Below, piece by piece: positions 1 to 10,210 of a DNA stretch of 64,000 nt. Every line of letters starts with the position of its first letter. Positions within the stretch are counted from its first letter, which is position 1. Origin of the DNA: an uncultured Opitutales bacterium (lineage in GTDB: Bacteria > Verrucomicrobiota > Verrucomicrobiia > Opitutales > Seribacteraceae); contig CALSTX010000015.1 of assembly GCA_943789375.1 (NCBI GenBank), forward strand, positions 42,203 to 106,202, given 5' to 3'. The position numbers and the translations under genes were made by a program. Below the pieces are notes generated by a model, which worked only from the letters and a program-made list of their open reading frames with translations, was not told the origin of the DNA and made no database searches.

Positions 1-2
1 TT

Positions 3-149
3 TGGGAGGTAAATGGGCAGGATGGGCAGACCCAAAGAAATATATTTGAAGAAAATTATTTATTGGATGGTAATGAAGTCCAAAATGAAGTTCGTGCGTT
101 AAGCGAGTTACTTTTCAAAATGTCGGAAGAAATTGCACTTAACTTTTAG
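3..149 (+). CDS. 3' end of a CDS truncated by the window start; family unknown
   Basis: Frame 3 is open from the window start: WEVNGQDGQTQRNIFEENYLLDGNEVQNEVRALSELLFKMSEEIALNF, stop TAG at 147-149. Confidence 0.5.
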   Translation, partial: WEVNGQDGQTQRNIFEENYLLDGNEVQNEVRALSELLFKMSEEIALNF

Positions 150-172
150 TATTTCAGTGGGGGCGATTAGTA

Positions 173-367
173 GTGTTATCAAGTTTATTAGTCTGCTTAG
201 TTTTACTAGTCCTCTGCGTGATTTTTGCCTGCTATGTGCGGGCGAAAGCATCTAGTGCAGATCACGCCAAGCTTGCAGATGAAATAAATACTGACTTTGA
301 AGATGATTTATTTGGTGAGAATAAAGATCGTATGATGGAAAATTTAGTCGAATGGTTAGAGGAATAA
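173..367 (+). CDS. Small single-TM hypothetical protein with acidic tail
   Basis: 64 aa ORF, GTG start, hydrophobic N-terminus followed by an acidic segment. Confidence 0.45.
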   Translation: MLSSLLVCLVLLVLCVIFACYVRAKASSADHAKLADEINTDFEDDLFGENKDRMMENLVEWLEE

Positions 368-432
368 ATATGCAAAACTTACCTTTCTCTTTTTTAATAC
401 TAATTTAAAACAATAATTAAATATATTTTGAA

Positions 433-1782
433 ATGAAACCCTTACTTTTATTTTTCAGTATTTGTGCGGCGAGTCTTACTGCCGAAAGCCTTGGTATTGA
501 CGATTGGCCTAATTGGAGAGGTCCTATTTTCAATGGTTCAACCAATGCATCTCACCCCTTACCGCACTATTTTGATAAATCAAAGGGTGTTAAATGGAAA
601 GCTCAACTCCCGGGACCTTCTGCGGCTACCCCTATAGTTGTGGGTGAAAATGTTTTCGTTTCGTCAATTGCCATCGATTCCAGCGCCTCTTCTCCTGCAA
701 AGGGAGATTTGATGGCACTGTGCTTCAATCGAGATGATGGAGCTTTGGTATGGAGTCATAATGCCGGAAGCGGATATCGTCCAAGTGGGGATGGTTTTGA
801 TTATAAGCTTGATTCAAAATCTAACTACGCAAGTCCTTCTCCGGTAAGTAATGGTAAGTTTGTCGTATTTTTTTATGGAAATGGAGATTTGTCGTGCTTT
901 AAAATTGATGGGACTAGAGTATGGAGCCGAAATATACAGAAAGAGTATGGAAATTTTTGTTTTCAATGGACTTTTTCAGCATCCCCCACTTTTTATCAGG
1001 ACAAGCTGTATCTTGCCGTTTTGCAACGAAACGAACCCGTTCATGGAAGGGGAATCGAGGGTGCAGAGTCTTACATTTTGTGCCTTGATCCTGAAAATGG
1101 TAAAACCATATGGAAAGTAATTCGCCCCTCTAGTGCAAAGAAAGAGTCTTTGGAAGCTTTTGGGACGATTATTCCTGTTAACAACCAACTTGTAATCGCC
1201 GGGGGTGATGTTCTTACTGGTCATGATCCTCAAACGGTAAGGAATTTGGCGGTGGGGTACATGGAACCCGGACACAAAGCAAGAGTGGTGGCGATTAGTA
1301 CCTTCTCCTGTTGTATGGAAATGGGTGTATTATTAGTTTGTGCTCCCAAAAAAGCCCCTGTTTTTGCAATAAAGTCAGGCTTGCGGGAACTCATGAGGTA
1401 CAACTGGACTTGCTTGGCATAGACACAAGAGATGCATCTTAACTTCGGATGTGCCAACACCTTTATTTTATGAGAATAAATTTTTTATCTTAGTGATCTA
1501 AGAAAAGTCCTTATCTCAGGGTTAATCCGAATCAGGTGAGTTGAGTGGAGCATTGAATTGCCTGGGAAATACAAGTGGCGGTCATCTCCAACGTGGCAGG
1601 GGATGGTAAGATTTTTCAATGAACCACAATGCAGATGTACTTAGTCGTTTCTTCGAAACTGGAAGAATTCTTCATCTCGCTGAAATGGGAGTGAACTATG
1701 ATGACAATACCGCTCTTCAGTTGCATTAGCGGGAAAGGAATTATTCATTCGTACCAATAAAATTTTGTATTGCATCGAATAG
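433..1782 (+). pseudogene. Frameshifted PQQ-binding-like beta-propeller protein
   Basis: N-terminal ~265 aa intact (signal peptide, DDWPNWRGPIFNGST). Family-like segments then continue in alternating frames (WRWGTWNPGHK, RLVPSPVV, VCAPKKAPVFAIKSG, TSDVPTPLFYENKFFILSDLRK, HLAEMGVNYDDNTA, ALAGKELFIRTNKILYCIE*), with the restored stop at 1780-1782. Confidence 0.85.
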
Positions 1783-1826
1783 AAATTGCTTCAATGTTAA
1801 TAACTTATTTCCCATCCACCACACCC

Positions 1827-1871
1827 GCGCCGGGCGGTTCCCGCCAATCTACCGCCCGGCGCTTTTTTTTT
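1827..1871 (+). terminator. Intrinsic (Rho-independent) terminator
   Basis: Perfect 11-bp stem GCGCCGGGCGG / CCGCCCGGCGC, 14-nt loop, then T9. Confidence 0.9.
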
Positions 1872-1922
1872 GGTTTTATCTTCCCTTTTTTTGGGAAATT
1901 TACGAGAGTCAGATCTTTCACT

Positions 1923-2837
1923 ATGAATTGCCCAATTCTTATAATATCTCTTTCATTCTTGTCAGCTTCGGTTTTGGACGCCTCCTCTTCCGGGCTGGAG
2001 TCAAGATTTCAAGAAGTTATGGCACGATCTGCATCTCATAATTCTCTGGTAGCTTCTCTACTTTCCAAGGCTCCAGTAAAGAAGGGAAACTTGACCTTGC
2101 CACCTAAGGTACAGCCATCACCCCCACTATTGACTGCAGATCCTTCTCAGGTTGATGTCCCTTATATACCTGTTCCTGAATACAATGATGAGATCGAAGT
2201 TTATGAACCCGAGTATGCAGTTGAAGATTTTGATGATTTTCCTACCCCTTCTGTGTCCGAAGAATCTCAATCTTTTCAATCAGAAATTAACGAGACAATT
2301 ATCGAAGATTCTTACGATGAGCTTTATCCCGAAGATTTAAGTCAAAGAGGTACAGGTTATTATTTTGGACCACTTATTGGTATTGTTTTACCAGATGATG
2401 GCGCCGTTCGAATTGGAGGTATCACACCTTATGAAGCTGAAAACGGTTATCTCCTTGGTTTCAACTTGGGTAAAGATTTTGGCTCAATAAGCGTTGAGGG
2501 TGAATATTCATATTTTGGCGCTGATGGATCAGGTGGAATTTCAATAGGGGTAAATAATTTATTGGCTCGTGTTATTCTTGAAAAAGAGGTTGGCGATGCC
2601 ATTGATCTTCGAGCCGGGCTCGGTATGGGATTGGGCTTTATAAGTATTGAAGGTGGTGGATTGGGCGAGCCCAGCGATGTTGGCTTTGCTTATGATTTTC
2701 TTTTAGGAATTGGTTATAATTTTTCTGATAGTTTGGCAGTAAACTTTGATTATAAATACTACCTTTCAGCTGCTAACGACGAGTATGATCGTATCTCTGC
2801 TCATTGCCTTTTGTTGTCTGCAAATTTTATGCTCTAA
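1923..2837 (+). CDS. Outer membrane beta-barrel-like protein
   Basis: ORF listed from 1770, but the terminator at 1827-1871 lies inside that extension; ATG at 1923 gives a signal peptide (MNCPILIISLSFLSASVLDASS). C-terminal half has alternating barrel strands (FNLGKDFGSISVEGEYSYFG...LLLSANFML). Confidence 0.7.
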   Translation: MNCPILIISLSFLSASVLDASSSGLESRFQEVMARSASHNSLVASLLSKAPVKKGNLTLPPKVQPSPPLLTADPSQVDVPYIPVPEYNDEIEVYEPEYAVEDFDDFPTPSVSEESQSFQSEINETIIEDSYDELYPEDLSQRGTGYYFGPLIGIVLPDDGAVRIGGITPYEAENGYLLGFNLGKDFGSISVEGEYSYFGADGSGGISIGVNNLLARVILEKEVGDAIDLRAGLGMGLGFISIEGGGLGEPSDVGFAYDFLLGIGYNFSDSLAVNFDYKYYLSAANDEYDRISAHCLLLSANFML

Positions 2838-3580
2838 CTTTTACAAGTTAATTTATTGAAAGTTTCTGGTAACGAACTTTTAAATTTGTACATTTTAGGT
2901 CCAAGCTGAAACTCTATGCTTGAGGCATGCAAAAGCATTCTGCTTATTTTTGTTTCTTTTCTAATTTGGCGGTTGATCGCATAGTCACCGTATATTTTAT
3001 CCCCAACAATCGGCATCTTTCTTGTGGATGCTTGAACGCGCAACTGGTGCGTTCTACCCGTTTCGGGATGTAATTTCAATAATGCTAATTTATATTGCCC
3101 CCCTAAGTGCCTCTCTAATTTACACCGAGTTTTAGCAATTACGCCTTCGCCACGAGAAACTCGAATATTTCCCATATTTTTTTTCTCACTTAAAGAATCA
3201 ACCCAACTACCAAGTTGGAGCCTTTGTTTTTGGGCAATGATAGCATGGTAAGTTTTATGAATCATATTTTTTCGAAAAAGATTTTTCATTTTAATCGCAA
3301 GTGTTTTGTTTGATGCGACCATAATTAGCCCTGAGGTAGGAGAATCAAGCCTGTGTAATAAAAACAATTCGCATCCACTTGAAGTTACATAGCACTCATC
3401 TGCTTGGTGATAATCAAAATCCAACAGGCAGGGATGCTGTTTAAGATTTTTTTGATGAGCCTTCTTATTTGGATGGGATAACACACCTTCTGCTTTTTCT
3501 ACAATAAGGAGACCATTCGGTTCGTTATGGATTACTTTGCAACCTTTTCCCCAAGGGAGACTGTAAATATTTTCGATCAA
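2834..3580 (-). CDS. RluA-family RNA pseudouridine synthase
   Basis: Motifs LLHRLDSPTSGLIMVA and HPETGRTHQLRVQ. Confidence 0.9.
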   Translation of the reverse strand: MIENIYSLPWGKGCKVIHNEPNGLLIVEKAEGVLSHPNKKAHQKNLKQHPCLLDFDYHQADECYVTSSGCELFLLHRLDSPTSGLIMVASNKTLAIKMKNLFRKNMIHKTYHAIIAQKQRLQLGSWVDSLSEKKNMGNIRVSRGEGVIAKTRCKLERHLGGQYKLALLKLHPETGRTHQLRVQASTRKMPIVGDKIYGDYAINRQIRKETKISRMLLHASSIEFQLGPKMYKFKSSLPETFNKLTCKS

Positions 3581-4647
3581 TGATAGGAAAACTTGATTGT
3601 GATTACATCTGATGTACCCAGCTCATTTATCATTTCCTCAGACCATGCTCCGAATGGTGCCCTTGAAGAGATTGACTGTCGGCATAAATCAGAAGCTAAA
3701 CTATCCTCTTGAGAATCTATTTTTTTGAGATCTACTACTTTACCCTTTGAGGTAAGGACAAACTTATACTCAATCTTAGCGGGTATTTTGTCTTTCCTAA
3801 TATATGAAATTGAGCCGATTACTAGTTGTTGCCACTGGGCTTCAATTGCCTGCAGCATTTGCTGGACATACACACCATAAGGATGCAGCTTGCAATCAAT
3901 TGCAAGCTCTCCAATTCGAGCAGCTTTGTTTTTAGATTTTAGGATTGGCCCGTTTAATAAATGCGAAGAAACCTTCGGTCTTTTACCTATTTTTTTTTGA
4001 TCAGGCTTGCGCTTCTGTTGACTGCTTTTCTTTTTTTTAGCATTCGTTAAAACCTTTGCTCCAAGCTTAATGATTTTTTGCTGATTTTCAGTTTGATCCT
4101 TAACCGCATGAAAACTTTCTAGTTGTTTTCCCTTAGTAATTTCTGGCTTTGAGGTTATTAACTTGTTTTCAGCTGAATTACTGCCTGTTTTGGTTTGCGA
4201 TGATCTGTTTGTTTGCATCTCACTTAAACTTCTATGTGAGGAATCTTTAATTTCTTTTGATCTTAGATTTTGATTCTTAATAAGTTTAAGGTTTTCGCTG
4301 TCACCTTGAGCAAATGGTATGCTTGATTTTTGAAAGTCACTGGGTTTAAGCGGATTTGCCGCTTGTTGATCACGAAATGAAAAGAATTTAGTTTCATCAG
4401 GTTTGTTGTTTGGGATATTCGGGTTTGCCTCAACATAGCTTTTATCGACAACGGGAAGAACTTCCGGGGCAATTTCCCAGCTGATCTCAGTTATTTTGGG
4501 TTCAGCACTCACTATACTTGCCTCCAAACCCCATATTTCAGATGCATATTTAAAAAATAAACATACTAGGGTGACGGAACAGATTATTCCTAAAAAATTT
4601 GGAAATATTCCACCAGCAGACGGGCTTGGATGTAACTTTGATTGCAA
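3577..4647 (-). CDS. TonB/TolA C-terminal-like envelope protein with a long low-complexity linker
   Basis: N-terminal TM, K/S/Q-rich middle, TonB/TolA-like C-terminus (YVQQMLQAIEAQWQQL...YKFVLTSKGKVVDLKKI); 4-nt overlap with the downstream RluA gene. Confidence 0.5.
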   Translation of the reverse strand: MQSKLHPSPSAGGIFPNFLGIICSVTLVCLFFKYASEIWGLEASIVSAEPKITEISWEIAPEVLPVVDKSYVEANPNIPNNKPDETKFFSFRDQQAANPLKPSDFQKSSIPFAQGDSENLKLIKNQNLRSKEIKDSSHRSLSEMQTNRSSQTKTGSNSAENKLITSKPEITKGKQLESFHAVKDQTENQQKIIKLGAKVLTNAKKKKSSQQKRKPDQKKIGKRPKVSSHLLNGPILKSKNKAARIGELAIDCKLHPYGVYVQQMLQAIEAQWQQLVIGSISYIRKDKIPAKIEYKFVLTSKGKVVDLKKIDSQEDSLASDLCRQSISSRAPFGAWSEEMINELGTSDVITIKFSYH

Positions 4648-4673
4648 AACTATATATGGTTTAAAGTGAAATT

Positions 4674-5789
4674 TTACCCACTTGCAATTTGTATTATGTT
4701 TTGAGCGGCATTTCGATTCCCATTCTCTCTGGATGCTATCACTTTTTTAGAGTCTTTAAGTTGTTCATGAAAGTGGTTTTTCCACCCCGAGCTTGTAAAT
4801 TGATCGAGAGTAACAGCTTCTCCTATTTGATTCTTTGTAATGAAATCTTTTAAGATCTCACTTTCGCGAAAATTCTCACGCATTATACCAAAAAACTTTG
4901 TTTTTGCTGCCCAACATTCAACAGTCATCCCGTACCCGACTTTACCTATGACCGCAGAGGATGCACGAATCAAATCAGGGAAGTGAATTGAATCATTTGT
5001 GGAAACTAAAGTAATGTTTTTATCTGCTTCTGCACTTTTATGTTCTCCGCAAAAAATAAAGTGATAAGGGGAATGCTTAACAAATTCTTTAAGATTAGTG
5101 TAGAGATCAATCCCGGTGGCAGTTACAGTAATAATCCTTTTTGAATTCTTGAGATTCAGTTTTTTACGAATGCAGTTGGGTTCGAGTTGAAACCTACGAT
5201 GTATTGGTTTAACAGCAACTGTTCCTTTAACTTTTTCACAAAAAGGAGTCACCTGTATTCGCAAGTTAACAGTGGAAAAAATTTCGCCTAACTTGAGGCA
5301 AATTTCTTTAAAAGCAGAATGCTTTTGGATAAACGGTTTATAAATCCAATCCCATGTGAAATTTTCTACCAAAGATTTTTTTATCCCAAGATAGTTTGCG
5401 ATGTTTATCCCAAGAGGAGAAATGTCACAAACAATATGACACAGATTATATTTTTCCATGCTTATCAATAACTTACTATAGTAATCGACCGGTCTGCTAA
5501 GGTACTGGCTGATCATTCCAACACTTTTGGGGAGATTGAAGTTTAAGGGATCCGTTTGAAGCAAGCCAATGTCTGTTTTGAGTTGGTAAGTATCGAAGAG
5601 AATCGCTGGGTCTAAATTCTTTTTCCAAAATAAATAAGGTAGATCACTTACGATAAGGAAATGAATATCTTTTCTGCATGCGTGTATATCATTGATGACA
5701 GCTACTGACCTTGTCGCGTGGCCAAGGCCATGAGAAGATACAAAGTAGGCAATGGTTTGCAAAACTGAAGGCAGAAATTTATTGGCCAA
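4674..5789 (-). CDS. Glycosyltransferase-like protein (MurG/GT28-like fold)
   Basis: N-terminal YFVSSHGLGHATRSVAVI and C-terminal VIGKVGYGMTVECWAAKTKFFGI. Confidence 0.65.
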   Translation of the reverse strand: MANKFLPSVLQTIAYFVSSHGLGHATRSVAVINDIHACRKDIHFLIVSDLPYLFWKKNLDPAILFDTYQLKTDIGLLQTDPLNFNLPKSVGMISQYLSRPVDYYSKLLISMEKYNLCHIVCDISPLGINIANYLGIKKSLVENFTWDWIYKPFIQKHSAFKEICLKLGEIFSTVNLRIQVTPFCEKVKGTVAVKPIHRRFQLEPNCIRKKLNLKNSKRIITVTATGIDLYTNLKEFVKHSPYHFIFCGEHKSAEADKNITLVSTNDSIHFPDLIRASSAVIGKVGYGMTVECWAAKTKFFGIMRENFRESEILKDFITKNQIGEAVTLDQFTSSGWKNHFHEQLKDSKKVIASRENGNRNAAQNIIQIASG

Positions 5790-6777
5790 ATAAAAGTTCT
5801 ATATATGTTTTAAGCTGCTCGGATGGTGTATATTGGCCTCCCTGGCGAATCACTAAGCTTCGACAGGGTTTCTTATTTCCATGAAGGTCATAGCTTAAAA
5901 TTTGAATTTTTTTGTCTAGCGAAGTTATGCTTCTAGCGGGTTCAATTTTGAGCGGTATCCCATAAGGACCCATAGAGCAGTCCCAGATTTTTGCCTGAGG
6001 ATCATAATTTGGACAAAGTTCAGGGTACCTCGTTGCAAAGTCAACTGTCTTAGAACTTCTGACTCTAACCTTCAGAATTACAGGCAAGTTTTTGATCAAA
6101 TCAAGAGGTTGCTTGAAAGACTTTTTTTGGTATTCAGCGAAGAAATGAAGGGGGTCAATCCCCACTAAATTAAATCCACTATAATTTCCATGCCTATTTT
6201 GAGTTTTGAATTTCTTCGAGTCAAACCATTGTTGAAAACTGTTGGAGAGCCTAAGACCAATTTCGAAATGTAAATGTGAACGACTGATAGGAATTCGAAA
6301 AGACGATGTATTTCCCATGACTCCAATTTCCTCTGCAACTGTAACCTTGGTGCCAATATTTAGTTTGGGAGATATTTTTGATAGGTGAGCGTATAATGAA
6401 TATAGGGCTGGTTTACAATTGGGATGCTCAAGTACGATATACTTTCCGTATGAACTGTAAGAGGAAGTCTTATTTATGTGGGCAACGATTCCGTCCATCG
6501 AAGCAAATATATTGTCTTCTGCTTTTCCAACTTTATCCCTCCTTACAGGAAATAAATCAACCCCTTCATGAAATTTATAGCCATTGTTCCGAACGCATCC
6601 AAAAGCTCCAGATGCATATTCTTTGTCGGGACCAGTTTTTTGTAGAAAAGTTGAATAACCCAATCCTTTTGCAAAAGATGGATTAGGTGTAGGCCAAGAT
6701 AAGCGATAACCCTGAGCAGAGGTGAAAGCCTGGAAAAAGAATAGGAATATAAACGAAAATAGTAGGGTGCACCTCAT
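5779..6777 (-). CDS. M23-family metallopeptidase
   Basis: GYKFHEGVDLFP...GKYIVLEHPNCKPALYSLYAHLSKI...SRSHLHFEIG, M23 HxxxD and HxH motifs; signal peptide. Confidence 0.85.
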   Translation of the reverse strand: MRCTLLFSFIFLFFFQAFTSAQGYRLSWPTPNPSFAKGLGYSTFLQKTGPDKEYASGAFGCVRNNGYKFHEGVDLFPVRRDKVGKAEDNIFASMDGIVAHINKTSSYSSYGKYIVLEHPNCKPALYSLYAHLSKISPKLNIGTKVTVAEEIGVMGNTSSFRIPISRSHLHFEIGLRLSNSFQQWFDSKKFKTQNRHGNYSGFNLVGIDPLHFFAEYQKKSFKQPLDLIKNLPVILKVRVRSSKTVDFATRYPELCPNYDPQAKIWDCSMGPYGIPLKIEPARSITSLDKKIQILSYDLHGNKKPCRSLVIRQGGQYTPSEQLKTYIELLFGQ

Positions 6778-7253
6778 CTTCGCTCGTTTGCAAGTTCAGC
6801 TTGGATATATAGTAGAGATTGCCCTAGCTGTTCGTAGAGTGTTCTAGCTGCTTGTTCAGTCATACTTGTTGAAAGTATAAAGGGTACGATGCCGTTACTT
6901 ATTGTTTTTTCAATAGGATGTATACCAAGGATCTGGCCGTTGGAAACTAATTGTAAGCGACTACCTAGCCTTGTTGTCGTTTCTTTTTGCAAGAAAAATG
7001 AACTTCTTCGATCAAGAGTGAGCCAAACTGCATATACCCGGTCATTTTCGTCTTCAGAGAAAATATTTTCAACGGTACCAATCTGAGCACCTCTGATGTC
7101 ATATTCGTTAAATAGTGGCACAGGAGAAGCACCTTCTAGAAAAATTTTTGGCCTCATTGTAATCTTTGATTGATCAATCTTTCTCTTTTGACAAGACTGA
7201 CACATCAAGCATGTTGTGATAACGATGCAGCAAATTACTAAAGTTTTATTCAT
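6774..7253 (-). CDS. Exported hypothetical protein, weak MCE/MlaD-like resemblance
   Basis: N-terminal lipobox-like CLMCQSC; segment YDIRGAQIGTVENIFSEDENDRVYAVWLTLDRRSSF. Confidence 0.4.
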   Translation of the reverse strand: MNKTLVICCIVITTCLMCQSCQKRKIDQSKITMRPKIFLEGASPVPLFNEYDIRGAQIGTVENIFSEDENDRVYAVWLTLDRRSSFFLQKETTTRLGSRLQLVSNGQILGIHPIEKTISNGIVPFILSTSMTEQAARTLYEQLGQSLLYIQAELANERR

Positions 7254-7322
7254 CTTTTTTTAAAGTATTTTTTACATCCAAAGGAATTTCTAGAAGTTAC
7301 AATATATTTTTTAGTATAAACC

Positions 7323-7910
7323 ATGAACAAGTGCGAGGAATTATCGTTGTTAAAAGGGGCAAAGGGTCTGTCTGCCATTGTGATGGATATTCAGCCCAAG
7401 ATAACACTTAGCTTACATGACGATAATTTAAAATCATTATTAGATTCACTCGAGCTTTTAATCGATACCATGGGGTGTTTCTCTATTCCCATTGCATTTA
7501 CCGAGCAAGTTCCTGAAAAACTTGGTGTGACTTTGAGTTCATTATCTAGCAGGTTGCCCAATTCCAAGGTGATTCAAAAGAATACTTTTTCTGCTTTTGG
7601 TAACAATGTATTTTGTGATTGGCTGGAGAATAATGATTGTAACCATCTTTTATTATCTGGTATTGAAACATCAATTTGCGTTTATTTGACAGCTATCGAT
7701 GCATTAAGGCGTGGTATAGGCGTAACCGTACTTTCAGATTGTATTTTATCACGAAATGAGAACGACAGCAGATTTGCTCTTAAAGAACTATCAAAAGCAG
7801 GAGCTTCCATCTTAAGTCTTGAGACAGTCTTATATTCTTTATTGGGATCGTCAAACCACCCTGAATTTAAGACAGTGTCAAATATGGTTAAGTCTAGGGG
7901 CAAGAAGTAA
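7323..7910 (+). CDS. Isochorismatase-family cysteine hydrolase
   Basis: IVMDIQPKI...[11 protein letters not shown]...[24 protein letters not shown]. Confidence 0.9.
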   Translation: MNKCEELSLLKGAKGLSAIVMDIQPKITLSLHDDNLKSLLDSLELLIDTMGCFSIPIAFTEQVPEKLGVTLSSLSSRLPNSKVIQKNTFSAFGNNVFCDWLENNDCNHLLLSGIETSICVYLTAIDALRRGIGVTVLSDCILSRNENDSRFALKELSKAGASILSLETVLYSLLGSSNHPEFKTVSNMVKSRGKK

Positions 7911-7924
7911 AATATTGTCTTCGT

Positions 7925-9466
7925 ATGCTTGCTTCAACTACATCTGCAGCTCTTCAGGGAATTGATGCACTACCAGTTACAGTTGAAGCCAACGGGGGAG
8001 AAAAAGGAGAACCTCGGTGTGTGTTGGTAGGATTACCTGATGCTGCTGTAAAGGAAGCTTTAGACCGGGTTAATTCTAGTATCTCTAATTCGGGCTTTGC
8101 TTTACCCAGGACGAAGGTGACTATTAACATGGCTCCAGGAGATCTAAAAAAAGAAGGTGCATCATTTGATTTGCCAATTGCTTTGGCTTTACTTGCTGCT
8201 TGTGGCAACTTTCAAGGTTCTGGGGTTGACGATTTTTTAATTGCTGGGGAGCTAGGCCTTTCTGGTGAAGTTCGTGGAATAAGGGGAGGGCTCGCCATGG
8301 CTGTTTTAGCTCGGAAATTAGGAAAAAAAGGGATCATTCTTCCTCATGATTCAGCATGGGAAGCTTCTCTGGTAGAAGGTTTGTCTGTGTATCCCGTTAA
8401 GTCATTAGCTGAAACCGTTGATTTTCTTTCAGGTAAGCACAAAATCTCTGCATTAATCAAAGAAAATTGTCCTTACTTTTCATCAAACGCTGACTCCTTT
8501 GATGTCGATTTCAATGAAATAAAAGGTCAGCTTAATCTGAAAAGAGCTGTTGAGATTTCTGTATGCGGAGGTCATAATATGCTGATTATTGGTCCTCCAG
8601 GGTCGGGGAAGTCTATGGTCGCGAAAAGAATCCCAACAATTCTGCCAATCCCATCACTCGACGAATACTTAGAAATACTTAATATTTTCTCAATTGGAGG
8701 CCTTTCATCCTCTCTTCAAGGGGAGGGAATGGTCCGACCCATTCGAACTCCACACCATACCATCAGCGATGTAGGATTACTCGGTGGTGGAACTAAACCT
8801 GGACCTGGAGAAGTTTCCTTGGCACATAATGGCGTATTGTTTATGGATGAACTTCCGGAATTTAAGAGGTCTGCGTTAGAGGTCCTTCGTCAACCGATTG
8901 AAGATGGAATTGTTACGATTTCAAGAAGTGCTGGTAAAATCACTCTTCCATGTCAGTTTATGCTCGTTGCTGCAATGAATCCCTGCCCATGCGGATATTT
9001 GGGTGATGAGAAAAATAATTGTCGGTGCTCAATTCCTCAGATACAAAGATATCGTAATAAAATTAGCGGCCCTTTACTAGATCGTATCGATTTGCACGTT
9101 GAGGCACCAGCAGTTAGTATTTCTGATTTAAAGGCACAAAGAAAGGGAGAGAATTCTTGTGATATTAGATATAGAGTTTCGCAATGTCGTGAGTTACAAG
9201 TTCAGAGATTTAAGCAAATAAATACTCGCACGAAAACCAATGCAAATATGTCAGAAAATTTAGTCGATAAATTCTGTAATATTTCTGCTGCCAATATGGA
9301 GCTTTTATCTTTAGCTATGGATCGAATGTCCCTCTCTGCCCGTGCCTACAACAGAATACTAAAAGTATCCCGGACAATTGCCGATATGGGAGGGGCAGAT
9401 AACATTGAAAAAGAGCACTTATTAGAAGCTATACAATATAGAAGTCTAGATCGCTCTTTATATTAA
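7925..9466 (+). CDS. comM: YifB/ComM-family Mg-chelatase-like AAA+ ATPase
   Basis: Walker [31 protein letters not shown]-like block, [14 protein letters not shown]-terminal [18 protein letters not shown]. Confidence 0.93.
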   Translation: MLASTTSAALQGIDALPVTVEANGGEKGEPRCVLVGLPDAAVKEALDRVNSSISNSGFALPRTKVTINMAPGDLKKEGASFDLPIALALLAACGNFQGSGVDDFLIAGELGLSGEVRGIRGGLAMAVLARKLGKKGIILPHDSAWEASLVEGLSVYPVKSLAETVDFLSGKHKISALIKENCPYFSSNADSFDVDFNEIKGQLNLKRAVEISVCGGHNMLIIGPPGSGKSMVAKRIPTILPIPSLDEYLEILNIFSIGGLSSSLQGEGMVRPIRTPHHTISDVGLLGGGTKPGPGEVSLAHNGVLFMDELPEFKRSALEVLRQPIEDGIVTISRSAGKITLPCQFMLVAAMNPCPCGYLGDEKNNCRCSIPQIQRYRNKISGPLLDRIDLHVEAPAVSISDLKAQRKGENSCDIRYRVSQCRELQVQRFKQINTRTKTNANMSENLVDKFCNISAANMELLSLAMDRMSLSARAYNRILKVSRTIADMGGADNIEKEHLLEAIQYRSLDRSLY

Positions 9467-9526
9467 AACTTTACATTTAAAACTAGTTTTATAATGATGA
9501 TTAAAAATTATTAATCCCTACCTATT

Positions 9527-9928
9527 ATGAATATTTCTAGTGATACCAGTATAAAAGATCTTGAGCGTTTAAAGAAAAAGATTGAGAAACAAATTAAGGC
9601 GAAAAAATCTACGAAATCTGAGAAAGAAAATCACTATGGTCTCATTAAAAACGACCATAAGAACCATGTTCGTGCAGACGGTAGAAAGTTATTTCGCAGC
9701 GTTGTCGATTACTTGGAGTGTTATGTTAATGGTTTACCTCCTATAGCAAAAGCTACTTTCAATCAAAGGTATGGTATTTCATCCACTCGCAAAAAAATTA
9801 CGCAAGAAGTCGTATCCCAGGTAAAAGACTTTCTTTTGGAAGGTAAGACTTTAAAAGAATCGGCTGAGTTATCGGGTGTTTCTATTGCAAGTTGCCAAAA
9901 AATTAAAAGCGGTGACTATGATGTGTAG
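9527..9928 (+). CDS. Hypothetical protein with C-terminal HTH-like region
   Basis: KDFLLEGKTLKESAELSGVSIASCQKIKSG resembles a resolvase/transposase-type HTH; Lys-rich coiled N-terminus. Confidence 0.5.
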   Translation: MNISSDTSIKDLERLKKKIEKQIKAKKSTKSEKENHYGLIKNDHKNHVRADGRKLFRSVVDYLECYVNGLPPIAKATFNQRYGISSTRKKITQEVVSQVKDFLLEGKTLKESAELSGVSIASCQKIKSGDYDV

Positions 9929-9958
9929 GAATTAATATCCTGTCTCTTTTCTAAGGTA

Positions 9959-10198
9959 GTGCGAAAAGTAAATGATGATTACTACCTTAACCGTGCCGAG
10001 GTCATTGATTACTTGATTGCCGCTTATTCACTCAGATGGTGTAACACTAAATGGTCGACTGGCCTTATTAGAATAAATTGTCAGGATAAAACCGGAAATC
10101 TTCGATCATATCGTGTGAATTCTTATAAGCTTAAAAACTCACGGACAGTAAGAGTGAATAAAAATGAATTGGATGTTTTATTCCTGGGATTGAAGTAG
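9959..10198 (+). CDS. Hypothetical protein (79 aa)
   Basis: GTG-start ORF just after the preceding same-strand gene; no family recognised. Confidence 0.4.
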   Translation: MRKVNDDYYLNRAEVIDYLIAAYSLRWCNTKWSTGLIRINCQDKTGNLRSYRVNSYKLKNSRTVRVNKNELDVLFLGLK

Positions 10199-10210
10199 AT
10201 TACTTCTTAA

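Noticed and set aside
976-1460. Minus-strand ORFs of 99 and 76 aa within the PQQ region
   Set aside because: Antisense shadow ORFs over recognisable PQQ-propeller coding sequence.
1770-1922. N-terminal extension of the beta-barrel ORF
   Set aside because: Contains the strong terminator at 1827-1871 and the tail of the PQQ pseudogene; ATG 1923 gives a proper signal peptide.
6378-6686. Plus-strand 102-aa ORF
   Set aside because: Antisense to the M23 peptidase coding sequence; no family resemblance.
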